Below the pieces are notes generated by a model. The model had not been told where the DNA came from, ran no database searches, and saw only the letters and a list, made by a program, of their open reading frames with translations. This document shows positions 10,490 to 18,442 of a DNA stretch of 64,000 nt, one piece after another (the first letter of the stretch is position 1; each line of letters starts with the position of its first letter). The stretch comes from Longimicrobium sp. (GTDB taxonomy: Bacteria; Gemmatimonadota; Gemmatimonadetes; Longimicrobiales; Longimicrobiaceae), in the NCBI RefSeq assembly GCF_036388275.1, contig NZ_DASVSF010000099.1, positions 6,272 through 70,271 of the forward strand, given 5' to 3'. A program made the position numbers and the translations under genes.

Positions 10490-11485
10490 TCAGCGGGAGA
10501 TGGCTTCCACGGGAGGAGGGCCGTTGCGGAGTGCGCGCAGGCCGCGGACGACGAAGAAGATGCCCACGGCGATCATTCCCAGGCTGAGCGTCTGGCCCAT
10601 GGTCAGCGGACCCAGCACCGTGCCGACCGGGTCGCCCGCATCCGTGAACTGCGCGTCCGGCTGGCGGAAGAGCTCCAGGAACGAGCGGATCAGGCCATAT
10701 CCCAGCATGAACACCCCGCCGAGCGTTCCCGGGGCCAGGCGGATGCCGCGCTTTCGCGTCCACGCGTACAGTCCCCACAGCACCAGCCCCAGCAGCAGCC
10801 CTTCGGCCAGCCCCTCGTACAGCTGCGAGGGGTGGCGCAGCGGCACCTGCGCCTGCACCCGGTCCCACAGCCCCGTGCGGTACGCCTGCTCGATCAGCAG
10901 CTCGCGCTCGCGCAGGGAGCCGGCGCCCGCCGTACCCAGCAGCTGCGCGGCGACGGGGTCGGTGGGAAAGCGCACGGCCCAGGGCACCGCGTCCGTCGTC
11001 ACCCGCCCGTACAGCTCGCCGTTGATGAAGTTGGCGGTGCGCACGGTCACGATGGCGGGCAGAACGGCCAGCGCCAGCCCGTCACCCAGGCGCAGGAACG
11101 GCACCTTGTGCTTGCGCGAGAACCACCATCCCGCTGTCAGCGCGCCCAGCAGGCCGCCGTGGAAGGCCAAGCCGCCTTCCCAGATGCGGATGATGCGCGC
11201 CGGGTTGGCCGCGAAGGTGGGGAAGTCGTAGAAGAGGATGTAGCCCAGCCGCCCGCCCAGGATCACGCCCAAAATGAACATGAACAGCAGGTCGCCCACC
11301 GAGTCCTGCTCCATGGGCACGTAGCCGTCGCGCGCCATCTTGCGCATCAGCAGGTAGCCGGCATAGAAGCCGATCATGAACGTGATCCCGTACCACCGGA
11401 TCGCCAGGCCGCCCGGGAGTTCCAGGGCGACGGGGTCGATGCGGGGGAACGGGATCTCGATCAGCCCCAGCGGGGCCAGCACCAC
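10490..11485 (-). CDS. lgt: Prolipoprotein diacylglyceryl transferase Lgt
   Basis: Transfers diacylglycerol from phosphatidylglycerol to the lipobox cysteine of prolipoproteins, at the inner membrane. This step is needed by the many lipoproteins in this window. The 331 residues hold about seven hydrophobic segments. Key motifs: RWYGITFMIGFYAGY, GVILGGRLGYILFYD, FHGGLLGALTAGWW, the signature around VRTANFINGELYGR (Lgt N-x-E-G-type block), HPSQLYEGLAEGLLLG, and SFLELFRQPD. It is slightly longer than E. coli Lgt (291) because of an insert after the signature. It follows a YfgM-like gene by 17 nt, so the two probably form one transcript ending at the terminator. Confidence 0.94.
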   Translation of the reverse strand: MVLAPLGLIEIPFPRIDPVALELPGGLAIRWYGITFMIGFYAGYLLMRKMARDGYVPMEQDSVGDLLFMFILGVILGGRLGYILFYDFPTFAANPARIIRIWEGGLAFHGGLLGALTAGWWFSRKHKVPFLRLGDGLALAVLPAIVTVRTANFINGELYGRVTTDAVPWAVRFPTDPVAAQLLGTAGAGSLRERELLIEQAYRTGLWDRVQAQVPLRHPSQLYEGLAEGLLLGLVLWGLYAWTRKRGIRLAPGTLGGVFMLGYGLIRSFLELFRQPDAQFTDAGDPVGTVLGPLTMGQTLSLGMIAVGIFFVVRGLRALRNGPPPVEAISR

Positions 11486-11502
11486 GGCAGAGAGCGTGGA
11501 AA

Positions 11503-12198
11503 TCAGCGCTTCGCGGCGGCCCGGGAGCGCGCCTCGGCCAGGCGCATCTCGATCACCTGCGCCTGCTGCGAGCCTTCCTTGGCGTCCGCCAGCAGCCGCT
11601 CGTAGATGGCGACCGCACCGGCGAAGTCGTTGTTCTGCTCGTGCATCAGCGCGGCCTGGGCCAGCGCCTCCACCCGCTGGTAGTCGGCACCGGCCTTCTC
11701 GCCCGCCTGCTGGTAGGCACGGATGGCTGCCGCGCGGTCACCCGCCTGGGCGTGCGCCGAGCCCAGCATCATCGACGCCTGTGCGGCCAGCCGCGAGTCG
11801 CTTCCCGCCAAGGGGGCGAGCGCGGTGACCGCCGCCTTGGGGTTGCCGCTGTTCAGGCGGATCTCCGCCAGCAGCAGGCGAGCCTCGTCGGCCTCGACCG
11901 TGCCCGCGTGCGCCTTGATGAACGCCTCCACCTGCCCGGCGCCCGCCGCGGTGCCCACCGAGGGGTTGGCGCGGAGGGCCAGGAACTGCTCGGCGGCGCG
12001 CGCCGCCTTGCTGGCCGCGTTCACCCGGTACACCAGGTACCCGCCCACGGTCACCAGCGCCACGGCCGCGATCGTAACGATCATGCGGACGTTGCGCTTG
12101 GCCCACGCGGCCGCCTCGGCGGCGCGAACGGCGAACGCGTCGTCGGAGTCGATCGTGCTCTGCGGCCGGCGGGAACGTGCGGCGGTGGACGATGCCAT
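11503..12198 (-). CDS. YfgM-like tetratricopeptide membrane protein
   Basis: A 231-residue protein: about 30 N-terminal charged residues, one transmembrane helix (MIVTIAAVALVTVGGYLVY, about 38-56), then a periplasmic TPR_21/TPR region with repeats such as AAEQFLALRAN, ADEARLLLAEIRLNSGNP, AQASMMLGSAHAQAGD and AQAALMHEQNNDFAGA. The layout matches YfgM, which in E. coli associates with PpiD and the Sec translocon; that role is inferred by similarity of architecture only. The start is the ATG at 12198 (GAGGG upstream); a longer frame reaches 12405 but the extra residues look like non-coding translation. Confidence 0.82.
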   Translation of the reverse strand: MASSTAARSRRPQSTIDSDDAFAVRAAEAAAWAKRNVRMIVTIAAVALVTVGGYLVYRVNAASKAARAAEQFLALRANPSVGTAAGAGQVEAFIKAHAGTVEADEARLLLAEIRLNSGNPKAAVTALAPLAGSDSRLAAQASMMLGSAHAQAGDRAAAIRAYQQAGEKAGADYQRVEALAQAALMHEQNNDFAGAVAIYERLLADAKEGSQQAQVIEMRLAEARSRAAAKR

Positions 12199-12444
12199 GC
12201 GGGGACCCTCTGACGTGTGCTGGGGAAGGGGCCGGTGGCCCCGGATCGACGTTTCGACCCAAACGAAAACAGACGCGCACGCCGGCAGGCGCGCGCGGGG
12301 AAACGCGTAAAGGTATGCCAGGGCCTGTGGTTCGTCAACCGATGGGCGGCGCGGGTACTGGGTCGCGTTCGGCACCCGGCCTCCAGGTTTCGCAACACCG
12401 TGCACCGTGCCGCCCTACTGCCTCGCGTTCTCCCTCGTGCCGCG

Positions 12445-12657
12445 CTATCGCTGATTCGGGGGACGAAGGGCTTCCCACGCTCCGTAAACCCCTACGATTA
12501 CGCAGAACAACCCCATGAGCAGGAGGAGGACGAACGCCGCGCGATCCGATGCTGTCTCGATCTGCATCGTCTGATAGGCATCGTATGCCATGGCGAACGC
12601 CAGAGCACCAAGCGCGATTGCAACAAGGGCGAACAGAACTCCGATCAGGCTACGCAT
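12445..12657 (-). CDS. Small two-helix membrane protein, unknown function
   Basis: A 70-residue protein with two hydrophobic helices (about residues 4-24 and 42-62), a short polar loop between them and a positive C-terminus. The hydrophobic layout is unlikely to arise by chance on a shadow strand, but the ribosome site is weak. Codon choice is less GC-rich than in the neighbours. No family recognised. Confidence 0.55.
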   Translation of the reverse strand: MRSLIGVLFALVAIALGALAFAMAYDAYQTMQIETASDRAAFVLLLLMGLFCVIVGVYGAWEALRPPNQR

Positions 12658-13032
12658 ACTTTGCGATCGGACGTGGGGAAAGGCGCCGTCCAGGGACCGG
12701 CTCCTCTACCAGCCCCGGCGCTAGAAAAAAATTTCGCCGGGCGTTCGGGTGGGCTCGCGCTTACAGGGCGTCGGGAACAAGAAGCGCGCCAAGATCAGGG
12801 GGGTCCACGCCGAGCCATGCCCTACCGACCCTTGCCATGCCAGGCCTTGCCTGCGCCGGTTCGGCGGCTACCCAAGTCCGCACGGGCGCGCCGGGGTCCG
12901 TACATTCAAACTGACCCACTACCGCGGCGCGCGCGTGCTCGCGGCGCCGCGCCCCGGCTTCATTATTGCCAACGCCGGGGCGGCGCCCCGCCCGGGAACG
13001 CGCGACAGCACTCCAATCCACCAAACGAAGCC
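12658..13032 (+). other. 375-bp gap upstream of ppdK
   Basis: No gene is supported here. It is the 5' region of ppdK and, on the other strand, of the small membrane protein. It holds an A run (12725-12731) and several GCC-rich short repeats near 12825-12860, but no clear promoter or riboswitch. Confidence 0.5.
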
Positions 13033-15729
13033 ATGGCCGACCGCTACGTTTATTTCTTTGGCGCGGGAGAGACGGAAGGCAGCAAGGAGATGAAGGACCT
13101 GCTCGGCGGCAAGGGCGCCGGGCTGGCCGAGATGGCGCGCATCGGGGTGCCGGTGCCCCCGGGGTTCACCATCACCACCGAGGTTTGCCGGCTGTACCTG
13201 CGCGGGGGGCGCTATCCCGACGGGCTGCGCGAGCAGGTGGCCGCGTCGCTCGCGCGGCTGGAGCGCGCCACGGGCAAGGTGTTCGGCGGGGACGAGGCGC
13301 CGCTCCTCGTTTCGGTGCGCTCCGGCGCGGCGTTCAGCATGCCGGGGATGATGGACACCATCCTGAACCTGGGGCTGAACGACCGTACCGCCGCCGCGCT
13401 GGCCGCCGGCAGCGGCGACGAACGCTTCGCCTTCGACAGCTATCGCCGCTTCGTGCAGATGTACGCCGACGTCGTCCTGGGCGTGCACGCGGAGCAGTTC
13501 GAGCGGCTGATCGAGGACACGAAGCGCGCCCGCGGCGTCAGCGAGGACACCGACTTGTCCGCGGAGGACCTGCGGGACCTCGTCGCCCGGTTCAAGGCGC
13601 TCGTGCGCGACCATACCCAGGCCGATTTTCCGGAGGACCCGCAGGACCAGCTGTGGGGCGCCATCCACGCCGTGTTCGGCTCGTGGGACACGCCGCGCGC
13701 CAAAGCGTACCGCCGCATCAACGGCATCAGCGACGACCTGGGCACAGCGGTGAGCATCTGCTCCATGGTGTTCGGCAACATGGGGTCGGACTCGGGGACG
13801 GGCGTGGCCTTCACGCGCGACCCCTCCACCGGCGAGCGGCGGCTGTACGGCGAGTTCCTGGTGAACGCGCAGGGCGAGGACGTGGTGGCCGGCATCCGCG
13901 ACCCGCTTCACATCGACGGGATGGAGCAGGCCCTTCCCAACTCGTTCCACGAACTCGTCGAGGCGGCGCGGCTGCTGGAAGACCACTACCGCGACGCCCA
14001 GGACCTGGAGTTCACGGTGGAGCGCGGGCGGCTGTACCTGCTGCAGACGCGCAACGCCAAGCGCACCGGGCGCGCGGCCGTGCGCATGGCGGTGGAGATG
14101 GTGGACGAGGGCCGCATCACCCCGGAAGAGGCGGTGCTGCGGGTGGATCCCGGCCAACTGGACCAGCTTCTCCATCCCATGATCGACCCCGGCGCCTCCG
14201 TGCACCTGCTGACGACGGCGCTCCCCGCCTCGCCGGGCGCCGCATCCGGCCGCGTGGTGTTCAACCCCGACGAGGCAGCCGAGCGCGGGGCGCACGAGCC
14301 GGTGATCCTGGTGCGCCGCGAAACGTCGCCCGAGGACTTTCACGGGATGGTGGTGTCGCAGGGTATCCTCACCTGCCGCGGGGGGATGACGTCGCACGCC
14401 GCCGTGGTGGCGCGCGGCATGGGCAAGTGCTGCGTGGCGGGCGCCGGTGACGTGCTGATGGACGAGGCGCGGCGCCAGTTCTCCGCCGGCGGCACGACGG
14501 TGAAGGAAGGCGACTGGATCACGCTGGACGGCACCACGGGGCGGGTGATCCTGGGCAAGGTGCCCACGGTAGAGCCGGAGCTGACCGACGACTTCCACCG
14601 GCTGATGGAGTGGGCCGATGGGTTCCGCCGCCTGCGCGTGAGGACCAACGCCGACACGCCCAACGACAGCGCCGTGGCCCGCCGCTTCGGCGCCGAGGGG
14701 ATCGGGCTGTGCCGCACGGAGCACATGTTCTTCGAGGGCGACCGCATCGACGCCGTCCGCGAGATGATCCTGGCCGAGACGGGCGCGCAGCGGGCCATCG
14801 CCGTGGCCAAGCTGCTTCCCATGCAGCGCGCGGACTTCGAGGGGATCTTCCGGGCGATGGACGGGCTTCCGGTGACCATCCGCCTGCTGGACCCGCCGCT
14901 GCACGAGTTCCTTCCGCACGGCCCGGCCGAGATCAAGGACCTGGCCCGCAAGCTGGGGATGGACCCCGTGCGCATGCGCGAGCAGGTGGAGCGGCACCAC
15001 GAGGCCAACCCCATGCTGGGCCACCGCGGCTGCCGGCTGGGGATCACCTACCCCGACATCACCTGGATGCAGGCGCAGGCCATCTTCGAGGCCGCGGTCA
15101 ACGTGCAGGCGCAGGGGGTGACGGTGTGCCCCGAGATCATGATTCCCCTCGTGGGCACGGCCGAGGAGCTGAAGCGGCAGCGGAAGATCGTCGACGAGGT
15201 GGCGGCGGAGGTGTTCTATCAGTGCGAGACCCGCGTCGACTACCTGGTGGGCACGATGATCGAGCTGCCCCGCGCCGCGCTGACGGCGGACCGCATCGCG
15301 GAGCACGCGCAGTTCTTTTCCTTCGGCACCAACGACCTCACGCAGACCACGTTCGGCCTGTCGCGCGACGATGCGGGGCGGTTCCTGCCCGAGTACGTGG
15401 CGGCGGGCGTGCTCCCTGACGACCCGTTCCAGACGCTGGACGTGGAAGGCGTGGGCAAGCTGGTGGACATGGCGACGCGCCTGGGCCGCGGCGTGAAGGC
15501 CGACCTGAAGGTGGGCGTCTGCGGCGAGCACGGCGGCGACCCGCGCTCAGTGGAGTTCTTTCACGCGGTGGGGCTGAACTACGTCTCGTGCTCGCCCTAC
15601 CGCGTTCCCGTCGCGCGCCTGGCGGCCGCCCACGCGGCCCTGAACGACCGCACCACGGAGCCGGAGGCGGCGCCTGCGCCGGTGGCGGATGCGGAGGTAC
15701 AGGAGATCGAGGCGATGGCCGCGGACTGA
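13033..15729 (+). CDS. ppdK: Pyruvate, phosphate dikinase
   Basis: Interconverts pyruvate + ATP + Pi and phosphoenolpyruvate + AMP + PPi. The 898 residues match bacterial PPDK. Seen in order: the N-terminal nucleotide-binding domain (LLGGKGAGLAEMARIGVPVPPGFT; VSVRSGAAFSMPGMMDT; GNMGSDSGTGVAFTRDP), the phosphohistidine domain with catalytic His in GGMTSHAAVVARGMGK, and the C-terminal PEP-binding barrel with GLCRTEHMFF, GTMIELPRAAL, FFSFGTNDLTQ and GVCGEHGGDP. The start is the ATG at 13033, where homology begins; the open frame continues far upstream but without any conserved sequence. The last about 30 residues form an Ala/Pro/Glu-rich tail. In this genome it can drive gluconeogenesis with the fbp gene at 18.4 kb. 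Confidence 0.97.
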   Translation: MADRYVYFFGAGETEGSKEMKDLLGGKGAGLAEMARIGVPVPPGFTITTEVCRLYLRGGRYPDGLREQVAASLARLERATGKVFGGDEAPLLVSVRSGAAFSMPGMMDTILNLGLNDRTAAALAAGSGDERFAFDSYRRFVQMYADVVLGVHAEQFERLIEDTKRARGVSEDTDLSAEDLRDLVARFKALVRDHTQADFPEDPQDQLWGAIHAVFGSWDTPRAKAYRRINGISDDLGTAVSICSMVFGNMGSDSGTGVAFTRDPSTGERRLYGEFLVNAQGEDVVAGIRDPLHIDGMEQALPNSFHELVEAARLLEDHYRDAQDLEFTVERGRLYLLQTRNAKRTGRAAVRMAVEMVDEGRITPEEAVLRVDPGQLDQLLHPMIDPGASVHLLTTALPASPGAASGRVVFNPDEAAERGAHEPVILVRRETSPEDFHGMVVSQGILTCRGGMTSHAAVVARGMGKCCVAGAGDVLMDEARRQFSAGGTTVKEGDWITLDGTTGRVILGKVPTVEPELTDDFHRLMEWADGFRRLRVRTNADTPNDSAVARRFGAEGIGLCRTEHMFFEGDRIDAVREMILAETGAQRAIAVAKLLPMQRADFEGIFRAMDGLPVTIRLLDPPLHEFLPHGPAEIKDLARKLGMDPVRMREQVERHHEANPMLGHRGCRLGITYPDITWMQAQAIFEAAVNVQAQGVTVCPEIMIPLVGTAEELKRQRKIVDEVAAEVFYQCETRVDYLVGTMIELPRAALTADRIAEHAQFFSFGTNDLTQTTFGLSRDDAGRFLPEYVAAGVLPDDPFQTLDVEGVGKLVDMATRLGRGVKADLKVGVCGEHGGDPRSVEFFHAVGLNYVSCSPYRVPVARLAAAHAALNDRTTEPEAAPAPVADAEVQEIEAMAAD

Positions 15730-15784
15730 GGGGGGCGGCCTCCATACTCCGCTGGGGCGACTGAAGTCGCGGCAACGACGGCCC

Positions 15785-15806
15785 GAAGTCCGCCTTCGCG
15801 GACTGC
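15785..15806 (+). repeat. REP-like palindrome
   Basis: Core GTCCGC-CTTC-GCGGAC, close to the core of the repeats flanking the Y1 transposase. A second short palindrome (CGACTGAAGTCG) lies about 25 nt upstream, as the GGTTGAAACC palindrome does in those repeats. Confidence 0.7.
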
Positions 15807-15853
15807 ATGCGAACTCGAGTGCGCTGAGCCAACCGGAGCGCACCAGGCTGGCT

Positions 15854-15884
15854 CCCTTCCCCCGCGCGGTTTGCGGGGGAAGGG
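15854..15884 (+). terminator. Strong hairpin after ppdK
   Basis: A 12-bp perfect stem (CCCTTCCCCCGC with its complement at 15873-15884) and a 7-nt loop, about 125 nt after the ppdK stop. No T tract; it may be a repeat rather than a terminator. The rest of the 326-nt gap holds the REP palindrome and the promoter of the next operon. Confidence 0.5.
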
Positions 15885-15984
15885 TTGGGGATGGGGGGCA
15901 GCCAGGGACTGCACGGCCGCCCTCCAATCGCTCCAAGCAGACCAGCCCACGCACCGGCACCTACAACGCGTGAGGGCCCTTCTC

Positions 15985-16013
15985 TTGACGATATCCGTTG
16001 CAACGTATATAAT
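15985..16013 (+). promoter_or_regulatory. Consensus sigma-70-type promoter of the DoxX-dioxygenase operon
   Basis: TTGACG (15985-15990), a 17-nt spacer and TATAAT (16008-16013), about 40 nt before the DoxX start. This is the best promoter match seen in the window. Confidence 0.88.
15991..16010. promoter_or_regulatory. Palindromic operator inside the promoter spacer
   Basis: A 20-bp palindrome with one mismatched pair (ATATCCGTTG/CAACGTATAT) fills the spacer and runs into the -10 box. A repressor here would block RNA polymerase. Similar operators are used by MarR/DUF24 (HxlR)-type redox repressors of catDE in Bacillus subtilis; the actual regulator is not in this window. Confidence 0.7.
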
Positions 16014-16055
16014 GTACTTGAGCATCGGCATGCATCACATCGACAGGAGCCTAAG

Positions 16056-16502
16056 ATGGCCTTCAACGGAACCAGCATCCTCCCGCACCGCGTGAGCGGC
16101 GGCCTCGCCTTCCTGCGCGTGATCGTGGGCATCATCTTCGTGGCGCACGGCGCGCAGAAGCTGTTCACCTACGGCCTGGCGGGCGTCTCGGGCTCGTTCG
16201 CCGGCATGGGCATTCCGCTGCCGGGCATCACCGGGCCCGCGGTGGCGTTCCTGGAGTTCTTCGGCGGCATCGCGCTGATCCTGGGCCTGCTGACCCGGCT
16301 GGCGGCGCTGGGGCTGGCCATCAACATGTTCGGAGCCATCTTCATGGTGCACTTCGCGGCCGGGTTCTTCCTGCCGCAAGGCTACGAGTTTGCGCTGGCG
16401 CTGCTCGGCGGCTCGGTCGCGCTGGCGATGGCGGGTGCCGGTGAGTACTCGGTGGATGCGGCCATCGCGCGCCGCCGCGACGACGCCGCCGGCCGCTTCT
16501 GA
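16056..16502 (+). CDS. DoxX-family membrane protein (CatD-like)
   Basis: A 148-residue protein with four transmembrane helices. The DoxX signature is visible: GGLAFLRVIVGIIFVAHGAQKLF, then GITGPAVAFLEFFGGIALILGLLTRLAALGL across the second and third helices, and HFAAGFFLPQGYEFALALLGG. The ATG at 16056 follows AGGAG by 5 nt. It is first in a two-gene unit with an extradiol dioxygenase 32 nt downstream. This pairing equals the catDE (yfiDE) operon of B. subtilis, which is induced by quinones and catechol. A role in tolerance to thiol-reactive quinones is inferred from that pairing. Confidence 0.88.
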   Translation: MAFNGTSILPHRVSGGLAFLRVIVGIIFVAHGAQKLFTYGLAGVSGSFAGMGIPLPGITGPAVAFLEFFGGIALILGLLTRLAALGLAINMFGAIFMVHFAAGFFLPQGYEFALALLGGSVALAMAGAGEYSVDAAIARRRDDAAGRF

Positions 16503-16534
16503 GCACTCCTCCTCTTTTCGCGAGGATACGCACG

Positions 16535-17446
16535 ATGACGATCACCGATCGCGCCGCGGCCAGCGGCGAGCAAGGGGTGGCGCCCGCCGGATTCCGTCTT
16601 CCGGCCGCCACGCGGCTGGGGCGGGTGCGCCTGCAGGTGGTCGACCTGGCGCGGTCGCTGGCCTGGTACGGCAACGTCCTGGGACTACGTGTGCTGGAGC
16701 GCGCCGACGGGCAGGCCACCTTGGGCGCCCACGGCGACGAGCGTCCGCTGGTGGAGCTGCACGAGCGTCCCGGCGCGGCGCCCGCTCCGCACCGCGGACG
16801 GCTGGGGCTGTACCACTTCGCCATCCTGCTGCCGGACCGCGCAGCGTTGAGCCGCTTCGTCGCCCACCTGGCGGAGGTCGGCGAGCGGGCCGGCGCGTCG
16901 GACCACCTGGTGAGCGAGGCGCTGTACCTGAACGACCCGGACGGGCTGGGCATCGAGGTGTACGCTGATCGTCCGCGGAGCAGCTGGGTGTGGCAGAACG
17001 GGCAGCTGGCGATGGACACGCGTCCGCTTAACCTGGAAAGCCTCCTTCGCGCCGCCGACGGCCAGCCGTGGACGGGGATGCCGGCCGGCACGGTCATCGG
17101 CCACGTGCACCTTCACGTCGGCGCGATTGACGAGGCGGCGGCGTTCTACCATGGGGCGCTCGGGTTCGACAAGGTGGTGTGGAGCTATCCGGGCGCGCTC
17201 TTCCTGTCCGCGGGCGGCTATCACCATCACCTGGGCCTGAACACCTGGGCCGGCACCGGCGCACGGCCCGCAGGCGAGAACGACGCGCGGCTCCTCTCGT
17301 GGGAGATCATCGTCCCCGCGTCGGCCGACGCGGACGAGGCAGCGGCGAGCCTCCAGTCCGCGGGATACGCCGCGGATCGGATCGACGGTGGATGGAGATC
17401 GGCCGACCCGTGGGGCACCGAGTTGCACCTCGTCGCCGACGCCTGA
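16535..17446 (+). CDS. Extradiol ring-cleavage dioxygenase (CatE-like catechol-2,3-dioxygenase)
   Basis: Opens catechol rings using O2 and an active-site Fe(II). The 303 residues form two glyoxalase-fold modules. The N-terminal one (about 28-145) carries GRLGLYHFAILLPDR and the block SDHLVSEALYLNDPDG typical of CatE. The C-terminal one (about 185-303) holds the metal triad: His in GHVHLHV (about residue 190), His in the YHHHLGLNTW motif (about 231) and Glu in TELHLVA (about 296). All three ligands are present, so an active enzyme is expected. It follows the DoxX gene and is followed directly by a strong terminator, so this is a compact two-gene operon. Confidence 0.9.
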   Translation: MTITDRAAASGEQGVAPAGFRLPAATRLGRVRLQVVDLARSLAWYGNVLGLRVLERADGQATLGAHGDERPLVELHERPGAAPAPHRGRLGLYHFAILLPDRAALSRFVAHLAEVGERAGASDHLVSEALYLNDPDGLGIEVYADRPRSSWVWQNGQLAMDTRPLNLESLLRAADGQPWTGMPAGTVIGHVHLHVGAIDEAAAFYHGALGFDKVVWSYPGALFLSAGGYHHHLGLNTWAGTGARPAGENDARLLSWEIIVPASADADEAAASLQSAGYAADRIDGGWRSADPWGTELHLVADA

Positions 17447-17465
17447 TCTCATCCAACGAACGCAC

Positions 17466-17503
17466 GCGACGCCCGGAGCCAGCCGCTCCGGGCGTCGCTT
17501 TTT
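17466..17503 (+). terminator. Rho-independent terminator of the DoxX-dioxygenase operon
   Basis: A 13-bp perfect stem (GCGACGCCCGGAG, 17466-17478, with 17486-17498), a 7-nt loop and TTTTT, 20 nt after the stop. Confidence 0.92.
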
Positions 17504-17585
17504 ATCACCACGCTTGCCAGCCGCACCGCCGCGCGGTCATCTTTCGCCCGCTCCCCTGCTCTCCTCAACCGCGCGCGGCCGATCG

Positions 17586-18353
17586 ATGGACTTCCTGACG
17601 GGCTACTGGTTCTTCGGCTCCCTGCCGATCCTGGCGCTGCAGATCTTTCTGGCCGTGCACGCTGTCCGCACCGGGCGTTTCTACTGGCTCTTCATCATCT
17701 TCTTCTTTCCGCTCGTCGGAAGCCTGGTGTACCTGTTCGCCGAGTACCTGCCCAGCGCGCGGGCCGGCCGCTCGGGGCTGTCGACGGTGACGAAGACGGT
17801 GAAGAAGGTACTGGACCCCGGCGCGGAGATCCGCCGGCTGGAGGACCAGCTTTCACTGACGGATACGCACGACAACCGGGTGGCGCTGGGGCGCGCGTAC
17901 CGGCAGGCCGGCCGCCTGGACGATGCGATCCGCATGTACGAAAGCAGCCTGGAGGGGATGTACTCCGACGCGCCGCGGGCCCTGTCCGAGTTGTCCGTGG
18001 CGTACTACCTGGCGGGGCGGCTGGGCGACGCGCGCGCCACGTTCGACCGCCTGCGCCGCGCGCGCCAGCCCACGGCCGAGGAGTTGACGATCAGCGGGCG
18101 CATCGCCGAAGACTCCGGCGATTTGGACCTGGCCTTGCGCGAATACACCGCCGCCGCGCCCGGCGCCGGCGCCGAGGCCCGTTGCCGGCAGGGGCTCGTC
18201 CTTAAGCGGCTGAGCCGCGACGCCGAGGCCGCGCGCGCCTTCGAGGAGATCCTTCGCCACGCACGCGTGTCGCCAGGCCACTACCGCAAGGCCGAGAAGG
18301 AATGGATCGACATCGCCCAGCGCGAAACCAAGGGCGCCGGAGCCGCGCGCTGA
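17586..18353 (+). CDS. Membrane-anchored TPR protein
   Basis: A 255-residue protein. Two N-terminal membrane helices (about 8-24 and 32-52; FYWLFIIFFFPLVGSLVYLFAEYLP) resemble the PLD-nuclease-N (cardiolipin synthase N-terminal) segment. A basic linker and at least four TPR-like repeats follow (NRVALGRAYRQAGRLDDAI, ALSELSVAYYLAGRLGDA, TISGRIAEDSGDLDLALR, ARCRQGLVLKRLSRDAEAA). Proteins with this layout are often annotated as TPR proteins involved in tolerance or scaffolding, but no function is established by sequence. It has its own strong terminator, and no neighbour shares a transcript. Confidence 0.8.
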   Translation: MDFLTGYWFFGSLPILALQIFLAVHAVRTGRFYWLFIIFFFPLVGSLVYLFAEYLPSARAGRSGLSTVTKTVKKVLDPGAEIRRLEDQLSLTDTHDNRVALGRAYRQAGRLDDAIRMYESSLEGMYSDAPRALSELSVAYYLAGRLGDARATFDRLRRARQPTAEELTISGRIAEDSGDLDLALREYTAAAPGAGAEARCRQGLVLKRLSRDAEAARAFEEILRHARVSPGHYRKAEKEWIDIAQRETKGAGAAR

Positions 18354-18373
18354 CCTCCTCCGGATAAGAAGGA

Positions 18374-18408
18374 GCGCGCCGCCCGGGATGGGCGGCGCGC
18401 GCTTTTTT
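18374..18408 (+). terminator. Rho-independent terminator
   Basis: An 11-bp GC stem (GCGCGCCGCCC with 18390-18400), a 5-nt loop, then GC and six T. It lies between the convergent TPR gene and fbp. Confidence 0.88.
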
Positions 18409-18442
18409 GGCTTCAAAGCCTGGGAAAGGCCCGGCGTCGAGG

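Noticed and set aside
12919..15531. Long minus-strand open frame (about 870 codons)
   Set aside because: Antisense shadow of ppdK; no recognisable domain.
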